DNA of 64,000 bases from CADEEN01 sp963751775 (lineage in GTDB: Bacteria > Pseudomonadota > Gammaproteobacteria > Burkholderiales > Burkholderiaceae_C): assembly GCA_963751775.1 (NCBI GenBank), contig CAVVVW010000004.1, forward strand, positions 1-64,000. The letters run 5' to 3'. Made by a program: the position numbers and the translations under genes. Shown piece after piece: positions 56,746-64,000 of this stretch (position 1 is the first letter of the stretch; every line of letters begins with the position of its first letter). Below the pieces are notes generated by a model that was not told the origin of the DNA, did no database searches, and was given only the letters and a program-made list of their open reading frames with translations.

Positions 56746-58113
56746 TCAGAAGCGGCTCTCGACGCCAGGTGAGCGCATGCGTTGCTGGATGGCCCGCGCA
56801 TGGGCCACCCAGCCATGGGTCTCCCAACGCCAGAACATCAGCGCGCCGCGGATCCACTCGTCGGCCGCGTAGGCGATCCAGATGCCGACCAGCCCGTAGC
56901 GCTGGCCGAGCACCACCGACCCTACGCCGAGCACCAGGATCAGCGACGCGATGGCCGCCGAGACGGGGAAGATCACGTCGCCGGTCGAGCGCAGCGCCCC
57001 CAGCACCACCAGATTGGCGACGCGTCCCGTCTCGAGCGCGAGCGAGATCCACAGCAAGGTCTGCGCCGCCTGGATCACGGCCGGATCGCGCGTGAAGGCG
57101 CGCATCAGCCACGGCGCGCCGATCGCCACCACCAGCGCCATCGTGCCCGACGCGACCAGGCCATTGCGCAAGCCCTTACGTACCAGTTGGTGTGCGACAC
57201 GGAACTTGCCCGAGCCGATCAAGTGGCCGACCATGATCTCGCAAGCCCAGCCGATGGCCAGACTGATCAGCAACACATAACGCAGCGTCTGCAGCACATA
57301 GGCCTGTGTCGCCAGCGCCGCCACGCCCAGCCTGGCCGCGGCCGACAGCGACATCATGAAGGCCATGCGGTAGGCCAGTTCGAGCGACGCGCCCGGCACG
57401 CCGATGCGCAACACCGGCATCAACGCACGTGCCGGGCAGTACCACCAATCACGCTGACTGGGCACCAGGTTCATGCGCCGGCGCCAAAGCCACAGGTGCA
57501 GGCCCAGGCCGGCACCGCGGCTGAGCGTGAGCGAGAGCGAATAACCGGGCAGGCCCAGGCCGTCCCAATCGCCCAGGCCCAGCATCAGCGGGAACGCCAG
57601 TGCCAGGTTGGTGGCGTGCATCACCAGCATCACGAACAGCGTGTCGCGTGCGTGCAGGTGGGCACGCAGGATGCTGGCCATGACCAGGTTGTAGGCCTCG
57701 AGCAGCGCGGCGACCGCCAGCAGCGGCAGATATGGCCCGGCCAGTGCCGCCACCGCGTCCGGGGCGTTCAGCGCGTCCAGCGTCCAGTCGCCGAAGAACA
57801 GCAGCCACACCGCCGCCACCGCACCGGCCCAGGTGCAGGCCCCGAGGCCGACCAGTGCCGTGCGCCGCGCCGCTTCGGCGTGGCGGCCACCCAGCGCCTG
57901 CGTGATCGTCACGCCGACGCCGATGGCCAGCACGCGAAAGAGCACGAACAGCGACTCGAGCAATTGCTGGCTCATGCCGAAGGCGCCGGCACTGGCGTCG
58001 GAGATCTGCGACGCCATCCACAGCGCAGCCATCGTGACGCTGATGCCGATCAGGAATTCGCCCAGGATCGGCCCGGCAATCGGCGTGATGCGTGGGCGTT
58101 GTGGGCGGGCCAT
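56746..58113 (-). CDS. MATE family efflux transporter
   Basis: This is a 455-residue, 12-helix MATE-fold antiporter. The N-terminal half includes PILGEFLIGISVTMAALWMAS and VLAIGVGVTITQALGGRHAE. The second half repeats the fold, with MPVLRIGVPGASLELAYRMAF and ALATQAYVLQTLRYVLLISLAIGWACEIMVGHLIGSG. Transport is of cationic drugs or metabolites in exchange for H+ or Na+; substrates are not predictable. The gene is free of frame breaks and ends 131 bp upstream of the CoA-binding protein gene on the same strand. Confidence 0.92.
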   Translation of the reverse strand: MARPQRPRITPIAGPILGEFLIGISVTMAALWMASQISDASAGAFGMSQQLLESLFVLFRVLAIGVGVTITQALGGRHAEAARRTALVGLGACTWAGAVAAVWLLFFGDWTLDALNAPDAVAALAGPYLPLLAVAALLEAYNLVMASILRAHLHARDTLFVMLVMHATNLALAFPLMLGLGDWDGLGLPGYSLSLTLSRGAGLGLHLWLWRRRMNLVPSQRDWWYCPARALMPVLRIGVPGASLELAYRMAFMMSLSAAARLGVAALATQAYVLQTLRYVLLISLAIGWACEIMVGHLIGSGKFRVAHQLVRKGLRNGLVASGTMALVVAIGAPWLMRAFTRDPAVIQAAQTLLWISLALETGRVANLVVLGALRSTGDVIFPVSAAIASLILVLGVGSVVLGQRYGLVGIWIAYAADEWIRGALMFWRWETHGWVAHARAIQQRMRSPGVESRF

Positions 58114-58172
58114 CGTAGACTTGTGCGGCGAACGTCGGAATCAGATCGGTCGTCAGACGGGTGCGACGTGCT

Positions 58173-58928
58173 TCATGCGGCACAGATCGCCGGCAGCACT
58201 TCGCCAATCGGCCCGCGCAACAGCGCATCGGCAATGCCGTCCATCGGTGTCGGCTGATTGTTCATGACGACGACGCGTGCGCCGGCACCCTTCGCCGCGG
58301 GCACGACGCCCGCCACCGGGTAGACCTGCAACGTGCTGCCGACCGCAAGCAGCAAGTCGGCCTCGCCGGCCACGACCATCGCGCGCGCAATGACTTCGGG
58401 CACCAGCGGCTGGCCGAACGAGATCGTGTCGCTCTTCAGGATGCCGCCACAGGCCAGGCACGGCGGATCGGGCTCGCCGGCGCGCACTCGCTCGAGCACC
58501 TCGGGCATCGGCGTGCGCTGGCCGCAGTCCCAGCACATGGCGCGGCGCATCGTGCCGTGGACTTCGATGATCAGCGCCGGGTCGTTGCCGGCCAGGCGAT
58601 GCAGCTCGTCGATGTTCTGCGTGATCAGCGCGTGCAGCTTGCCGCGGCGTTCCAGGTCCACCAGCGCCAGGTGGCCGCGATTCGGGTGCGCCCGCCACGC
58701 CGGATGTGCCGTGCGGCTTCGCCACGCGGCCTGGCGCACCTGCGGGTCGGCCAGGTAGGTCTGCAGCGTCGACTGCTGCTCGGCAGCCGGGTTGGTGGTC
58801 CAGACACCCTGCGGGCCACGGAAGTCGGGAATGCCGGAATCGGTCGAGATGCCTGCTCCCGTCAACACAACCACGCGCCGCGCCGCGGCGATCCAGGCCC
58901 GGACGACTTCGACGGCATCGGCTGGCAT
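58173..58928 (-). CDS. SIR2-family NAD-dependent protein deacylase
   Basis: This is a 251-residue sirtuin. NAD site: VVLTGAGISTDSGIPDFRG at about residues 20-38. TQNIDELHRLAG and the catalytic His in IIEVHGTMRRAMC follow. The zinc is held by CWDCG and CLACGG, and GSTLQVYPVAGVVPAA closes the NAD pocket. It would remove acetyl or longer acyl groups from protein lysines. The start MPADAVEVVRAW matches family N-termini, with a GGAGCC ribosome site. It is followed upstream by an acylphosphatase gene in the same direction. The frame is intact. Confidence 0.95.
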   Translation of the reverse strand: MPADAVEVVRAWIAAARRVVVLTGAGISTDSGIPDFRGPQGVWTTNPAAEQQSTLQTYLADPQVRQAAWRSRTAHPAWRAHPNRGHLALVDLERRGKLHALITQNIDELHRLAGNDPALIIEVHGTMRRAMCWDCGQRTPMPEVLERVRAGEPDPPCLACGGILKSDTISFGQPLVPEVIARAMVVAGEADLLLAVGSTLQVYPVAGVVPAAKGAGARVVVMNNQPTPMDGIADALLRGPIGEVLPAICAA

Positions 58929-58948
58929 ACGGTGGCTCCTGGTCGGCC

Positions 58949-59245
58949 TTACAGCGTGGGCAGGCGCTCGAAGCGATCGAATCGCGGGAACGGCGGCGCA
59001 ACCGGCGTGACTTCGAGTTCTTCGACCAGCGCGAAGGGAACCTCCTCGCGCAGCCAATCGCACATCTGGTCAAGCTGGTGCGGCGTGCCCTGCAGCAAGG
59101 CCTCGACCGATTCATCCATGCGATTGCGAACCCAGCCCGTGACGCCCAGCGTCCTGGCCTGGCCGACGCAGGCCTGCCGGTAGCCGACGCCTTGCACGCG
59201 GCCGCGCACGCGCACCAGCCGACACTCGAGCGCACCACCCGGCAA
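58949..59245 (-). CDS. acyP: Acylphosphatase
   Basis: This is a 98-residue enzyme hydrolysing carboxyl-phosphate bonds. The phosphate loop and catalytic Arg are in VRGRVQGVGYRQACV, and the catalytic Asn in GVTGWVRNRMDESVEALLQG. Both are required and present. The C-terminal part is slightly extended (FPRFDRFERLPTL). It is 6 bp from the GNAT gene and 20 bp from the sirtuin gene, so the run GNAT-acyP-sirtuin is probably one operon, an interesting grouping around protein acylation. Confidence 0.94.
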   Translation of the reverse strand: MPGGALECRLVRVRGRVQGVGYRQACVGQARTLGVTGWVRNRMDESVEALLQGTPHQLDQMCDWLREEVPFALVEELEVTPVAPPFPRFDRFERLPTL

Positions 59246-59251
59246 GTGCGC

Positions 59252-59770
59252 CTACTCCTGCCCCAACCCGACGCGCACTTCGTACTCGCGGTCGAGCATG
59301 CCCATCACGACCAGCGACTCGTAGCCCTCGGCCAGCTTGACACTCTCGCGCAACCGCCCTTCCTCGACGAAGCCCTCGCTGGCGTACAGCGCCTGCGCGC
59401 GCACGTTGAGCACCTTCACGTCGAGCCAGAAGCGGTGCGCACGCAGGTCGCGAAACGCCATGCGCTTCAACAGTCGCACGCAGGCCCGGCCCAGGCCCTG
59501 GCCCTTGGGCTGCAGCACGATGCGCTTCAATTCCACGCTCTGGTGCCGGTTGCGGCAGCCCTGCAGGATGACGAAGCCAGCCCGCGCCCAGTCGTCGCCG
59601 GCCTCGACGATGAAGTGGCGGAAGTCGGGGAAGCGCACCGCGCCCTCGTGCTGCGTGCGCTCCCAGGGCGTGATGAACGGTAGGTTGGCCGAGTCGGTCT
59701 CGACCGTCTGCACGAAGTCGAGGTCCGACAACATGGTCGGGCGCAGGCGCAGGCGCACTGCGTCAGACAT
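59252..59770 (-). CDS. GNAT-family N-acetyltransferase
   Basis: This is a 172-residue acetyl-CoA-dependent transferase. The acetyl-CoA loop is IVLQPKGQGLGRACVRLLKRMAF, followed by FWLDVKVLNVRAQALYASEGFVEEGRLRES, typical of RimJ/RimL-like members. The substrate could be a protein N-terminus, an amino acid or a polyamine. The start overlaps the parE stop by 8 bp, so it is translated from the parE transcript. The next two genes downstream are acylphosphatase and sirtuin. The frame is intact. Confidence 0.9.
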   Translation of the reverse strand: MSDAVRLRLRPTMLSDLDFVQTVETDSANLPFITPWERTQHEGAVRFPDFRHFIVEAGDDWARAGFVILQGCRNRHQSVELKRIVLQPKGQGLGRACVRLLKRMAFRDLRAHRFWLDVKVLNVRAQALYASEGFVEEGRLRESVKLAEGYESLVVMGMLDREYEVRVGLGQE

Positions 59771-61742
59771 CGACGTCGACCATGTCGCCGCGCAACTCCA
59801 TCAGTTCGCGCCGCGCTGCGGCCTCGCCCTTGCCCATCAGCTTGGTCAGCGCATCGACGGTGCCGGCGTGGTCGAGTGCGCCGTAGGCCACCTGCAGCAG
59901 GCGCCGCGTGTCGGGGTTGAGCGTGGTGTCCCACAGCTGCTCGGCGCTCATCTCGCCCAGGCCCTTGAAGCGGCTGATGGTCCACGAGCCGTCGCGTGCG
60001 CCTTCCTTGCGCAGCTTGTCCAGCGTGGCGTCGAGTTCACCCTGGTCGAGGGCGTAGATCTTGGCCGCCGGCTTCTTGCCGCGCGCCGGCGCGTCGACGC
60101 GGAACAGCGGCGGCTTGGCGACGTAGACATGGCCGCGCTCGATCAGCTTGGGGAAGTGGCGGAAGAAGAGTGTGAGCAGCAGGACCTGGATGTGCGAGCC
60201 GTCGACGTCGGCATCCGACAGGATGCAGACCTTGCCGTAGCGCAGGCCGGAGAAATCGGGCTCGTCATTCGCGCCATGCGGGTCGACGCCCACCGCCACC
60301 GCGATGTCGTGGATCTCGTTGTTGGCGAACAGCCGGTCGCGCTCGACCTCCCAGGCGTTGAGCACCTTGCCGCGCAGCGGCAGCACGGCTTGCGTCTCCT
60401 TGTTGCGGCCCATCTTGGCGCTGCCGCCGGCCGAGTCGCCTTCGACCAGGAAGACTTCGTTGTGCGTCAGGTCGCGGCTTTCGCAGTCGGTCAGCTTGCC
60501 GGGCAACACGGCCACGCCCGAGCCCTTGCGCTTCTCGACCTTCAGCGATGCACGCTGGCGCGTCTGCGCCTGCCGGATGACCAGCTCGGCCAGCTTCTTG
60601 CCGTGTTCGACATGCTGGCTCAGCCACAACTCGAGCGCCGGCCGGGTGTAGGCCGAGACCAGCCGCAGCGCGTCGCGCGAATTGAGCCGCTCCTTGATCT
60701 GGCCCTGGAACTGCGGGTCGAGCACCTTGGCCGAGAGCACGAAGCTGGCGCGCGAGAACACGTCGTCGGGCATCAGCTTGACGCCCTTGGGCTGCATCGC
60801 ATGCAGCTCGATGAAGCCCTTGATGGCCGCGAACAGGCCATCCTTCAAGCCCGCCTCGTGGGTGCCGCCGGCCACCGTCGGGATCAGGTTGACGTAGCTC
60901 TCGCGCAGCGTGGCACCCTCTTCGGTGAAGGCCACGCACCACGCCGCGCCCTCGCCTTCGGCGTTGTTCTCGCTGTCGCCTTCCTCGGCGTAATGCGCGC
61001 CCTCGAACAGCGGAATCAGCGGATCGGCGGGCAGCGCCTGCAGCAGGTAGTCGCGCAGGCCGCCCTGGTACAGCCAGGTCTGCTTCTCCGTCCGTTCGCC
61101 GCTCTTCTCCTGCGTCAGCGTCACGCTCACGCCGGGCATCAGCACCGCCTTGCTGCGCAACAGATGCGTCAGTTCGGCACGCGGCAGCTCGGCGCTGTCG
61201 AAGTACTTGGCGTCGGGCCAGACGCGCACCGTGGTGCCCTGCTTGCGGTCGGCCGCAGTGGCCTTGCGCACGACCTGCTTTTCGACCACCTCGCCACCCG
61301 AGAACGCCATCGTCGCGACCTGGCCTTCGCGGTACGTCGTCACCGCCAGGCGCTTGGCCAGCGCGTTGGTGACGCTGACGCCCACGCCGTGCAGGCCGCC
61401 GGAGAAGCTGTAGGCACCGCCGCCGCCCTTGTCGAACTTGCCGCCGGCGTGCAGCCGCGTGAAGACGATCTCGATCACCGGCACGCCCTCTTCGGGGTGC
61501 AGGCCGAACGGGATGCCGCGGCCGTCGTCCTCGACGCTGACCGAGCCGTCGGCGTGCAGCGTCAGCGCGATGCGTTGGCCGAATCCGGCCAGCGCCTCGT
61601 CGGCCGCGTTGTCGATGACCTCCTGGATGACGTGCAGCGGGCTCTCGGTGCGGGTGTACATGCCCGGGCGCTGCTTGACGGGCTCGAGCCCCTTCAGCAC
61701 GCGGATCGAGGCTTCGGCGTATTTGGCGGTCTTGGTCGGCAT
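59763..61742 (-). CDS. parE: DNA topoisomerase IV subunit B, ParE
   Basis: This is the ATPase subunit of topoisomerase IV, 659 residues. The GHKL ATP site includes VIQEVIDNAADEALAGFG, VEDDGRGIPFGLHPEE and GGLHGVGVSVTNALAKRL. The TOPRIM metal-binding residues are in FLVEGDSAGGSAKMGRNKETQ and CILSDADVDGSHI. The C-terminal KGLGEMSAEQLWDTTLNP is conserved. The start MPTKTAKYAE was chosen at the N-terminus of the family. Unlike its partner parC, this gene is intact. It pairs with ParC to decatenate chromosomes and is a quinolone target. Confidence 0.96.
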   Translation of the reverse strand: MPTKTAKYAEASIRVLKGLEPVKQRPGMYTRTESPLHVIQEVIDNAADEALAGFGQRIALTLHADGSVSVEDDGRGIPFGLHPEEGVPVIEIVFTRLHAGGKFDKGGGGAYSFSGGLHGVGVSVTNALAKRLAVTTYREGQVATMAFSGGEVVEKQVVRKATAADRKQGTTVRVWPDAKYFDSAELPRAELTHLLRSKAVLMPGVSVTLTQEKSGERTEKQTWLYQGGLRDYLLQALPADPLIPLFEGAHYAEEGDSENNAEGEGAAWCVAFTEEGATLRESYVNLIPTVAGGTHEAGLKDGLFAAIKGFIELHAMQPKGVKLMPDDVFSRASFVLSAKVLDPQFQGQIKERLNSRDALRLVSAYTRPALELWLSQHVEHGKKLAELVIRQAQTRQRASLKVEKRKGSGVAVLPGKLTDCESRDLTHNEVFLVEGDSAGGSAKMGRNKETQAVLPLRGKVLNAWEVERDRLFANNEIHDIAVAVGVDPHGANDEPDFSGLRYGKVCILSDADVDGSHIQVLLLTLFFRHFPKLIERGHVYVAKPPLFRVDAPARGKKPAAKIYALDQGELDATLDKLRKEGARDGSWTISRFKGLGEMSAEQLWDTTLNPDTRRLLQVAYGALDHAGTVDALTKLMGKGEAAARRELMELRGDMVDVDV

Positions 61743-61753
61743 GGCGGACGATT

Positions 61754-62440
61754 CTAGGAGGCGCCCCGGCGCCGCCCGCGGTTGGCCAGTGCCGCGGCAT
61801 CGGCCTGGATGCGCGCCAACAGGGCCTCGAGGCCGAGTTCGTAGGTCGCTGCCCAATGCGGCCGCTCGAAGAATGGTGCGCAGGCGGCGAGCAGCGGACA
61901 ATGTTCGGCGACATAGCCGTCGGTGACCGGATCGGCGGCCGACGGGCCGCGCGCGTAGCCCGAGGTCTCGTCGAGCGCCGCGCCGGTGATGTAGTAGCCC
62001 ACGGCGCGGAAATGCCGGGCTGTCAGCTCGGCGTCGGGCAGCACGTCGGAGATCAGCCCGAGCGCCGATTCGATCAGGCGCACGCCCGTGGGCGTGTTCA
62101 GCCGGTGCACCGCCAGCAGCGGGTAGAACGCCGCGAAGCGATTCGCCATCGCGCGGTAGGCGTGCAGGAAGCGGCGCAGGCGGTCGATCGGCGCGAGGTC
62201 GGCCGGCGGCAACGCGATGCAGGCGATCGCGTGGTCGACCATCGCGTCGAGCAGGTGGTGCTTGCTCGGGAAGTGGTGGTAGATGCTCATCGCCTCGCAG
62301 CCCAGGCGATCGCCGAGCTTGCGCGTGCTGAACGCGGCCAGGCCTTCGGCGGCCACCAGCTCGAAAGCCACGGCCACGATGCGCTCGCGCGACAGCGCGA
62401 CAGCATTGCCTGACGGGCGGGTTTTCCTGGGGGTCGCCAT
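61754..62440 (-). CDS. TetR-family transcriptional regulator
   Basis: This is a 228-residue regulator. The N-terminal helix-turn-helix (LSRERIVAVAFELVAAEGLAAFSTRKLGDRLGCEAMSIYHHFPSKHHLLDAMVD) is followed by a TetR_C-type ligand domain with FYPLLAVHRLNTPTGVRLIE and a short basic tail. It is divergent from the sterol-desaturase-family gene, with two palindromes of the form CTTAC-N3-GTAAG in between, so it probably represses itself and that gene. The ligand is unknown. The frame is intact. Confidence 0.92.
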   Translation of the reverse strand: MATPRKTRPSGNAVALSRERIVAVAFELVAAEGLAAFSTRKLGDRLGCEAMSIYHHFPSKHHLLDAMVDHAIACIALPPADLAPIDRLRRFLHAYRAMANRFAAFYPLLAVHRLNTPTGVRLIESALGLISDVLPDAELTARHFRAVGYYITGAALDETSGYARGPSAADPVTDGYVAEHCPLLAACAPFFERPHWAATYELGLEALLARIQADAAALANRGRRRGAS

Positions 62441-62450
62441 GGCTTGAAAT

Positions 62451-62495
62451 CTTACAGCGTAAAGCTTATCTTTGAAATCGACCTTACGATGTAAG
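62451..62495. promoter_or_regulatory. Two CTTAC-N3-GTAAG operators, probable TetR binding sites
   Basis: CTTACAGCGTAAA (62451-62463) and CTTACGATGTAAG (62483-62495) are two copies of a CTTAC-N3-GTAAG palindrome, the second perfect. Their centres are 32 bp apart, about three helical turns, in the 123-bp region between the divergent TetR gene and the sterol-desaturase gene. The region is locally AT-rich. Confidence 0.7.
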
Positions 62496-62563
62496 TCCGG
62501 ACCCGGTCCGGACGACGGAAGCCGTGCACGCCGCGTGCCGGCGGTGACGCGAGAAAAGGAGCC

Positions 62564-63355
62564 ATGAACATGGAAACGATCGATCTCGTCGGATTGCTGA
62601 TCCCACTCATGTATTTCACGATGCTGGCCGTCGAAGCCCTCTGGCCGGCGCGCGACTTCCCGCCGCGCCGGGGCTGGCGCTGGCTCGGTGTCGGCTTCCT
62701 GCTGCTGATCGCCACCGTCGGCGCGGTCGTGCCGCTGCTGCTGCCGCTCGACTGGATGGCCGCGCACCGCTGGGTCGACGGCAGCCGCCTGGGCGTGGCC
62801 GGCGGCACGCTGGTCGGCTGGGTCGTCCTCTCTGGCTTCGCCTATGTCTACCACCGCACGGTGCACTCATTCGCGCCGCTGTGGCGCCTGACGCACCAGC
62901 TGCACCACAGCCCGCAGCGGGTGGACATCTCCGGCTCGGTGCTGTTCCACCCGGTCGAGATGGTGCTGCAGACGTTGCTGCAGTTGTTCGTCACCGTCAT
63001 CGTGCTGGGCCTCGATCCGCTGGCCGCCGCGCTGGTCGGCGTGGTGGCGGCGTTCCACGGCATGTTCCAGCATTGGAACGTGCGCACGCCGCAATGGCTG
63101 GGCTACCTCATCCAGCGGCCCGAGGCCCATTGCGTGCACCACCGGCGCGGCGTGCACGCCTACAACTACGGCGACCTGCCGCTGTGGGACCTGTTGCTCG
63201 GCACCTTTCGCAATCCGCGCGACTACCACGGCGATTGCGGCTTCGAGGCCCCTGCCGATCGCCGCGTGGGCGCGATGCTGGCATTGCAGGACGTCAACCG
63301 GCCGCTGTACGGCGCAGGCAGTCGCGGCGCAAGACCCCACGCAGCGCACGCCTAA
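62564..63355 (+). CDS. Sterol desaturase/fatty acid hydroxylase superfamily protein
   Basis: This is a 263-residue integral-membrane di-iron oxygenase family member with about four helices. The histidine clusters that bind the metals are HRTVHS, HQLHHSP, FHGMFQHWN and HCVHHRRGVH. The first two and the last match the HxxxH/HxxHH/HxxHH pattern of the superfamily. Substrates could be a fatty acid, hopanoid or carotenoid; none is indicated by context. An AAAAGGAG ribosome site precedes the ATG. Regulation by the divergent TetR protein is likely, given two operator-like palindromes upstream. Confidence 0.9.
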   Translation: MNMETIDLVGLLIPLMYFTMLAVEALWPARDFPPRRGWRWLGVGFLLLIATVGAVVPLLLPLDWMAAHRWVDGSRLGVAGGTLVGWVVLSGFAYVYHRTVHSFAPLWRLTHQLHHSPQRVDISGSVLFHPVEMVLQTLLQLFVTVIVLGLDPLAAALVGVVAAFHGMFQHWNVRTPQWLGYLIQRPEAHCVHHRRGVHAYNYGDLPLWDLLLGTFRNPRDYHGDCGFEAPADRRVGAMLALQDVNRPLYGAGSRGARPHAAHA

Positions 63356-63490
63356 TTGGCGCCACCGCGGCGGCGGGCCACGGTCGTCCGCGCGTTCGCG
63401 GCCCTCGGTATGGCGCGTGCCGGCGCGGATGGCGCAATCTGGCTACAGTGTCGCAATGAGTACCGCACATGCGCCCGCGCGCCACTGTCG

Positions 63491-64000
63491 ATGACCCAGG
63501 TGCTGATGTGCGGCGCCGCGATCGTGACCCTGTCGATGGGCATCCGCCATGGCTTCGGCCTGTGGCTGCAGCCGATCACGATGGAGCGCGGCTGGACGCG
63601 CGAGACCTTCGCCTTCGCGCTGGCGGTGCAGAACCTGGCCTGGGGCCTCGCCGGCCCGTTCGTCGGCGCGCTGGCCGATCGCTTCGGCGCCTTCAGGGTG
63701 TTGATCGGCCGACGTGCTGTACGCCGCCGGCCTGGTCGGCATGGCCTTGGCGACCACCGGGCTGGCGTTCACCGGCAGCGCCGGCATCCTGATCGGCGTC
63801 GCCCAGGCCGGCTGCACCTATGCGGTCGTCTACGGCGTGATCGGCCGCAACGTGCCCGCGGAGAAGCGCTCGTGGGCGATGGGCGTCACCGCCGCGGCCG
63901 GCTCCTTCGGCCAGTTCCTGATGGTGCCGGTGTCGAGCTGGCTGATCGGCGTCTTCGGCTGGCAGCAGGCGCTGATCGTCCTGGGCGGCGGCGTGCTGGC
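63491..64000 (+). CDS. MFS transporter, truncated by window end (frame broken once)
   Basis: This is the first half of a major facilitator superfamily transporter. The N-terminal helices include TLSMGIRHGFGLWLQPITM and AFALAVQNLAWGLAGPFVGAL, followed by the MFS loop ADRFGAFRV. One frame change near 63,707 (GATCGGCCGACG) precedes VLYAAGLVGMALATTGLAFTG, then GVIGRNVPAEKRSWAMG and SSWLIGVFGWQQALIVLGG. The 3' end lies outside the window. N-terminal MSxR-H motifs recall oxalate/formate-antiporter-like MFS members. The substrate is unknown. Confidence 0.82.
   Translation, partial: MTQVLMCGAAIVTLSMGIRHGFGLWLQPITMERGWTRETFAFALAVQNLAWGLAGPFVGALADRFGAFRVLIGRRAVRRRPGRHGLGDHRAGVHRQRRHPDRRRPGRLHLCGRLRRDRPQRARGEALVGDGRHRRGRLLRPVPDGAGVELADRRLRLAAGADRPGRRRAG

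Noticed and set aside
1..64000. CRISPR arrays, rRNA or tRNA genes, insertion sequences
   Set aside because: No regularly spaced direct repeats, no transposase or integrase motifs, and no recognisable tRNA cloverleaf or rRNA sequence were found on either strand by eye.

Overview
The window is 64 kb of very GC-rich, gene-dense chromosome. It looks like a betaproteobacterium of the order Burkholderiales, probably the Leptothrix/Rubrivivax/Methylibium side of the order. This placement is an inference from gene families, from the conserved order selO-msrB-yciB-bolA-ppiC, from an HAAT transporter beside an acyl-CoA synthetase, from PHA synthase, DUF3422 and Bug/TctC proteins, and from base composition. 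No rRNA, tRNA, CRISPR array, integrase, transposase or clear prophage was seen.

Layout. 0-7 kb (minus): a branched-chain-amino-acid-type ABC importer (substrate-binding protein, livH, livM, livG, livF) behind a medium/long-chain acyl-CoA ligase, suggesting import and CoA activation of an organic acid. 7-11 kb (plus): selO, msrB, yciB, a BolA-like protein and a parvulin isomerase, partly translationally coupled. 11-16.4 kb: a small PEP-CTERM-like protein, a beta/gamma-crystallin plus glycine-zipper protein, a CheY-like regulator, a LuxR-type regulator divergent from a CHASE3 histidine kinase, and three small membrane proteins (DUF883/YqjD type, YqjE type, unknown). 16.4-22 kb: a lipoprotein phospholipase D/cardiolipin synthase-like enzyme, two unknown secreted proteins, an AI-2E/PerM transporter and two envelope-stress lipoproteins (glycine zipper, BON). 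Several genes between 12 and 22 kb share a promoter-like motif. 22-30 kb: comEC, a RidA-family protein, dsbB, and a 2-oxoacid:ferredoxin oxidoreductase operon whose first gene carries a 125-bp repeat insertion. 30-37 kb: a Bug protein, parC, a LysR regulator, a methyltransferase and a Tat-exported phosphoesterase. 37-47 kb: an unknown secreted protein, a GAF-PAS-GGDEF cyclase, two small stress proteins, PHA synthase, an APH/AAA protein, an aminotransferase and a WYL regulator. 47.3-48 kb: two palindromic repeat elements. 48-55 kb: a DUF3422 protein, an efflux adaptor/ATPase/permease set, an HNH-like protein and an FAD oxidoreductase. 55-64 kb: an Old Yellow Enzyme, a CoA-binding protein, MATE, sirtuin, acylphosphatase, GNAT, parE, and a TetR regulator divergent from a sterol-desaturase-family enzyme, ending in a truncated MFS gene.

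A dominating property is that about 20 otherwise well-conserved genes, including essential parC, are broken by roughly 37 single-base frame changes. Most resolve as one extra base. I read these as sequence errors rather than gene decay, and each gene is annotated over its full reconstructed span with the break points given.

Most of the window is ordinary housekeeping and accessory metabolism. I did not find a convincing new multi-gene system. The most unusual signals are non-coding: two palindromic elements with covarying stems, a recurrent GTCCTAC-type promoter motif, and a repeat inserted inside a coding sequence.
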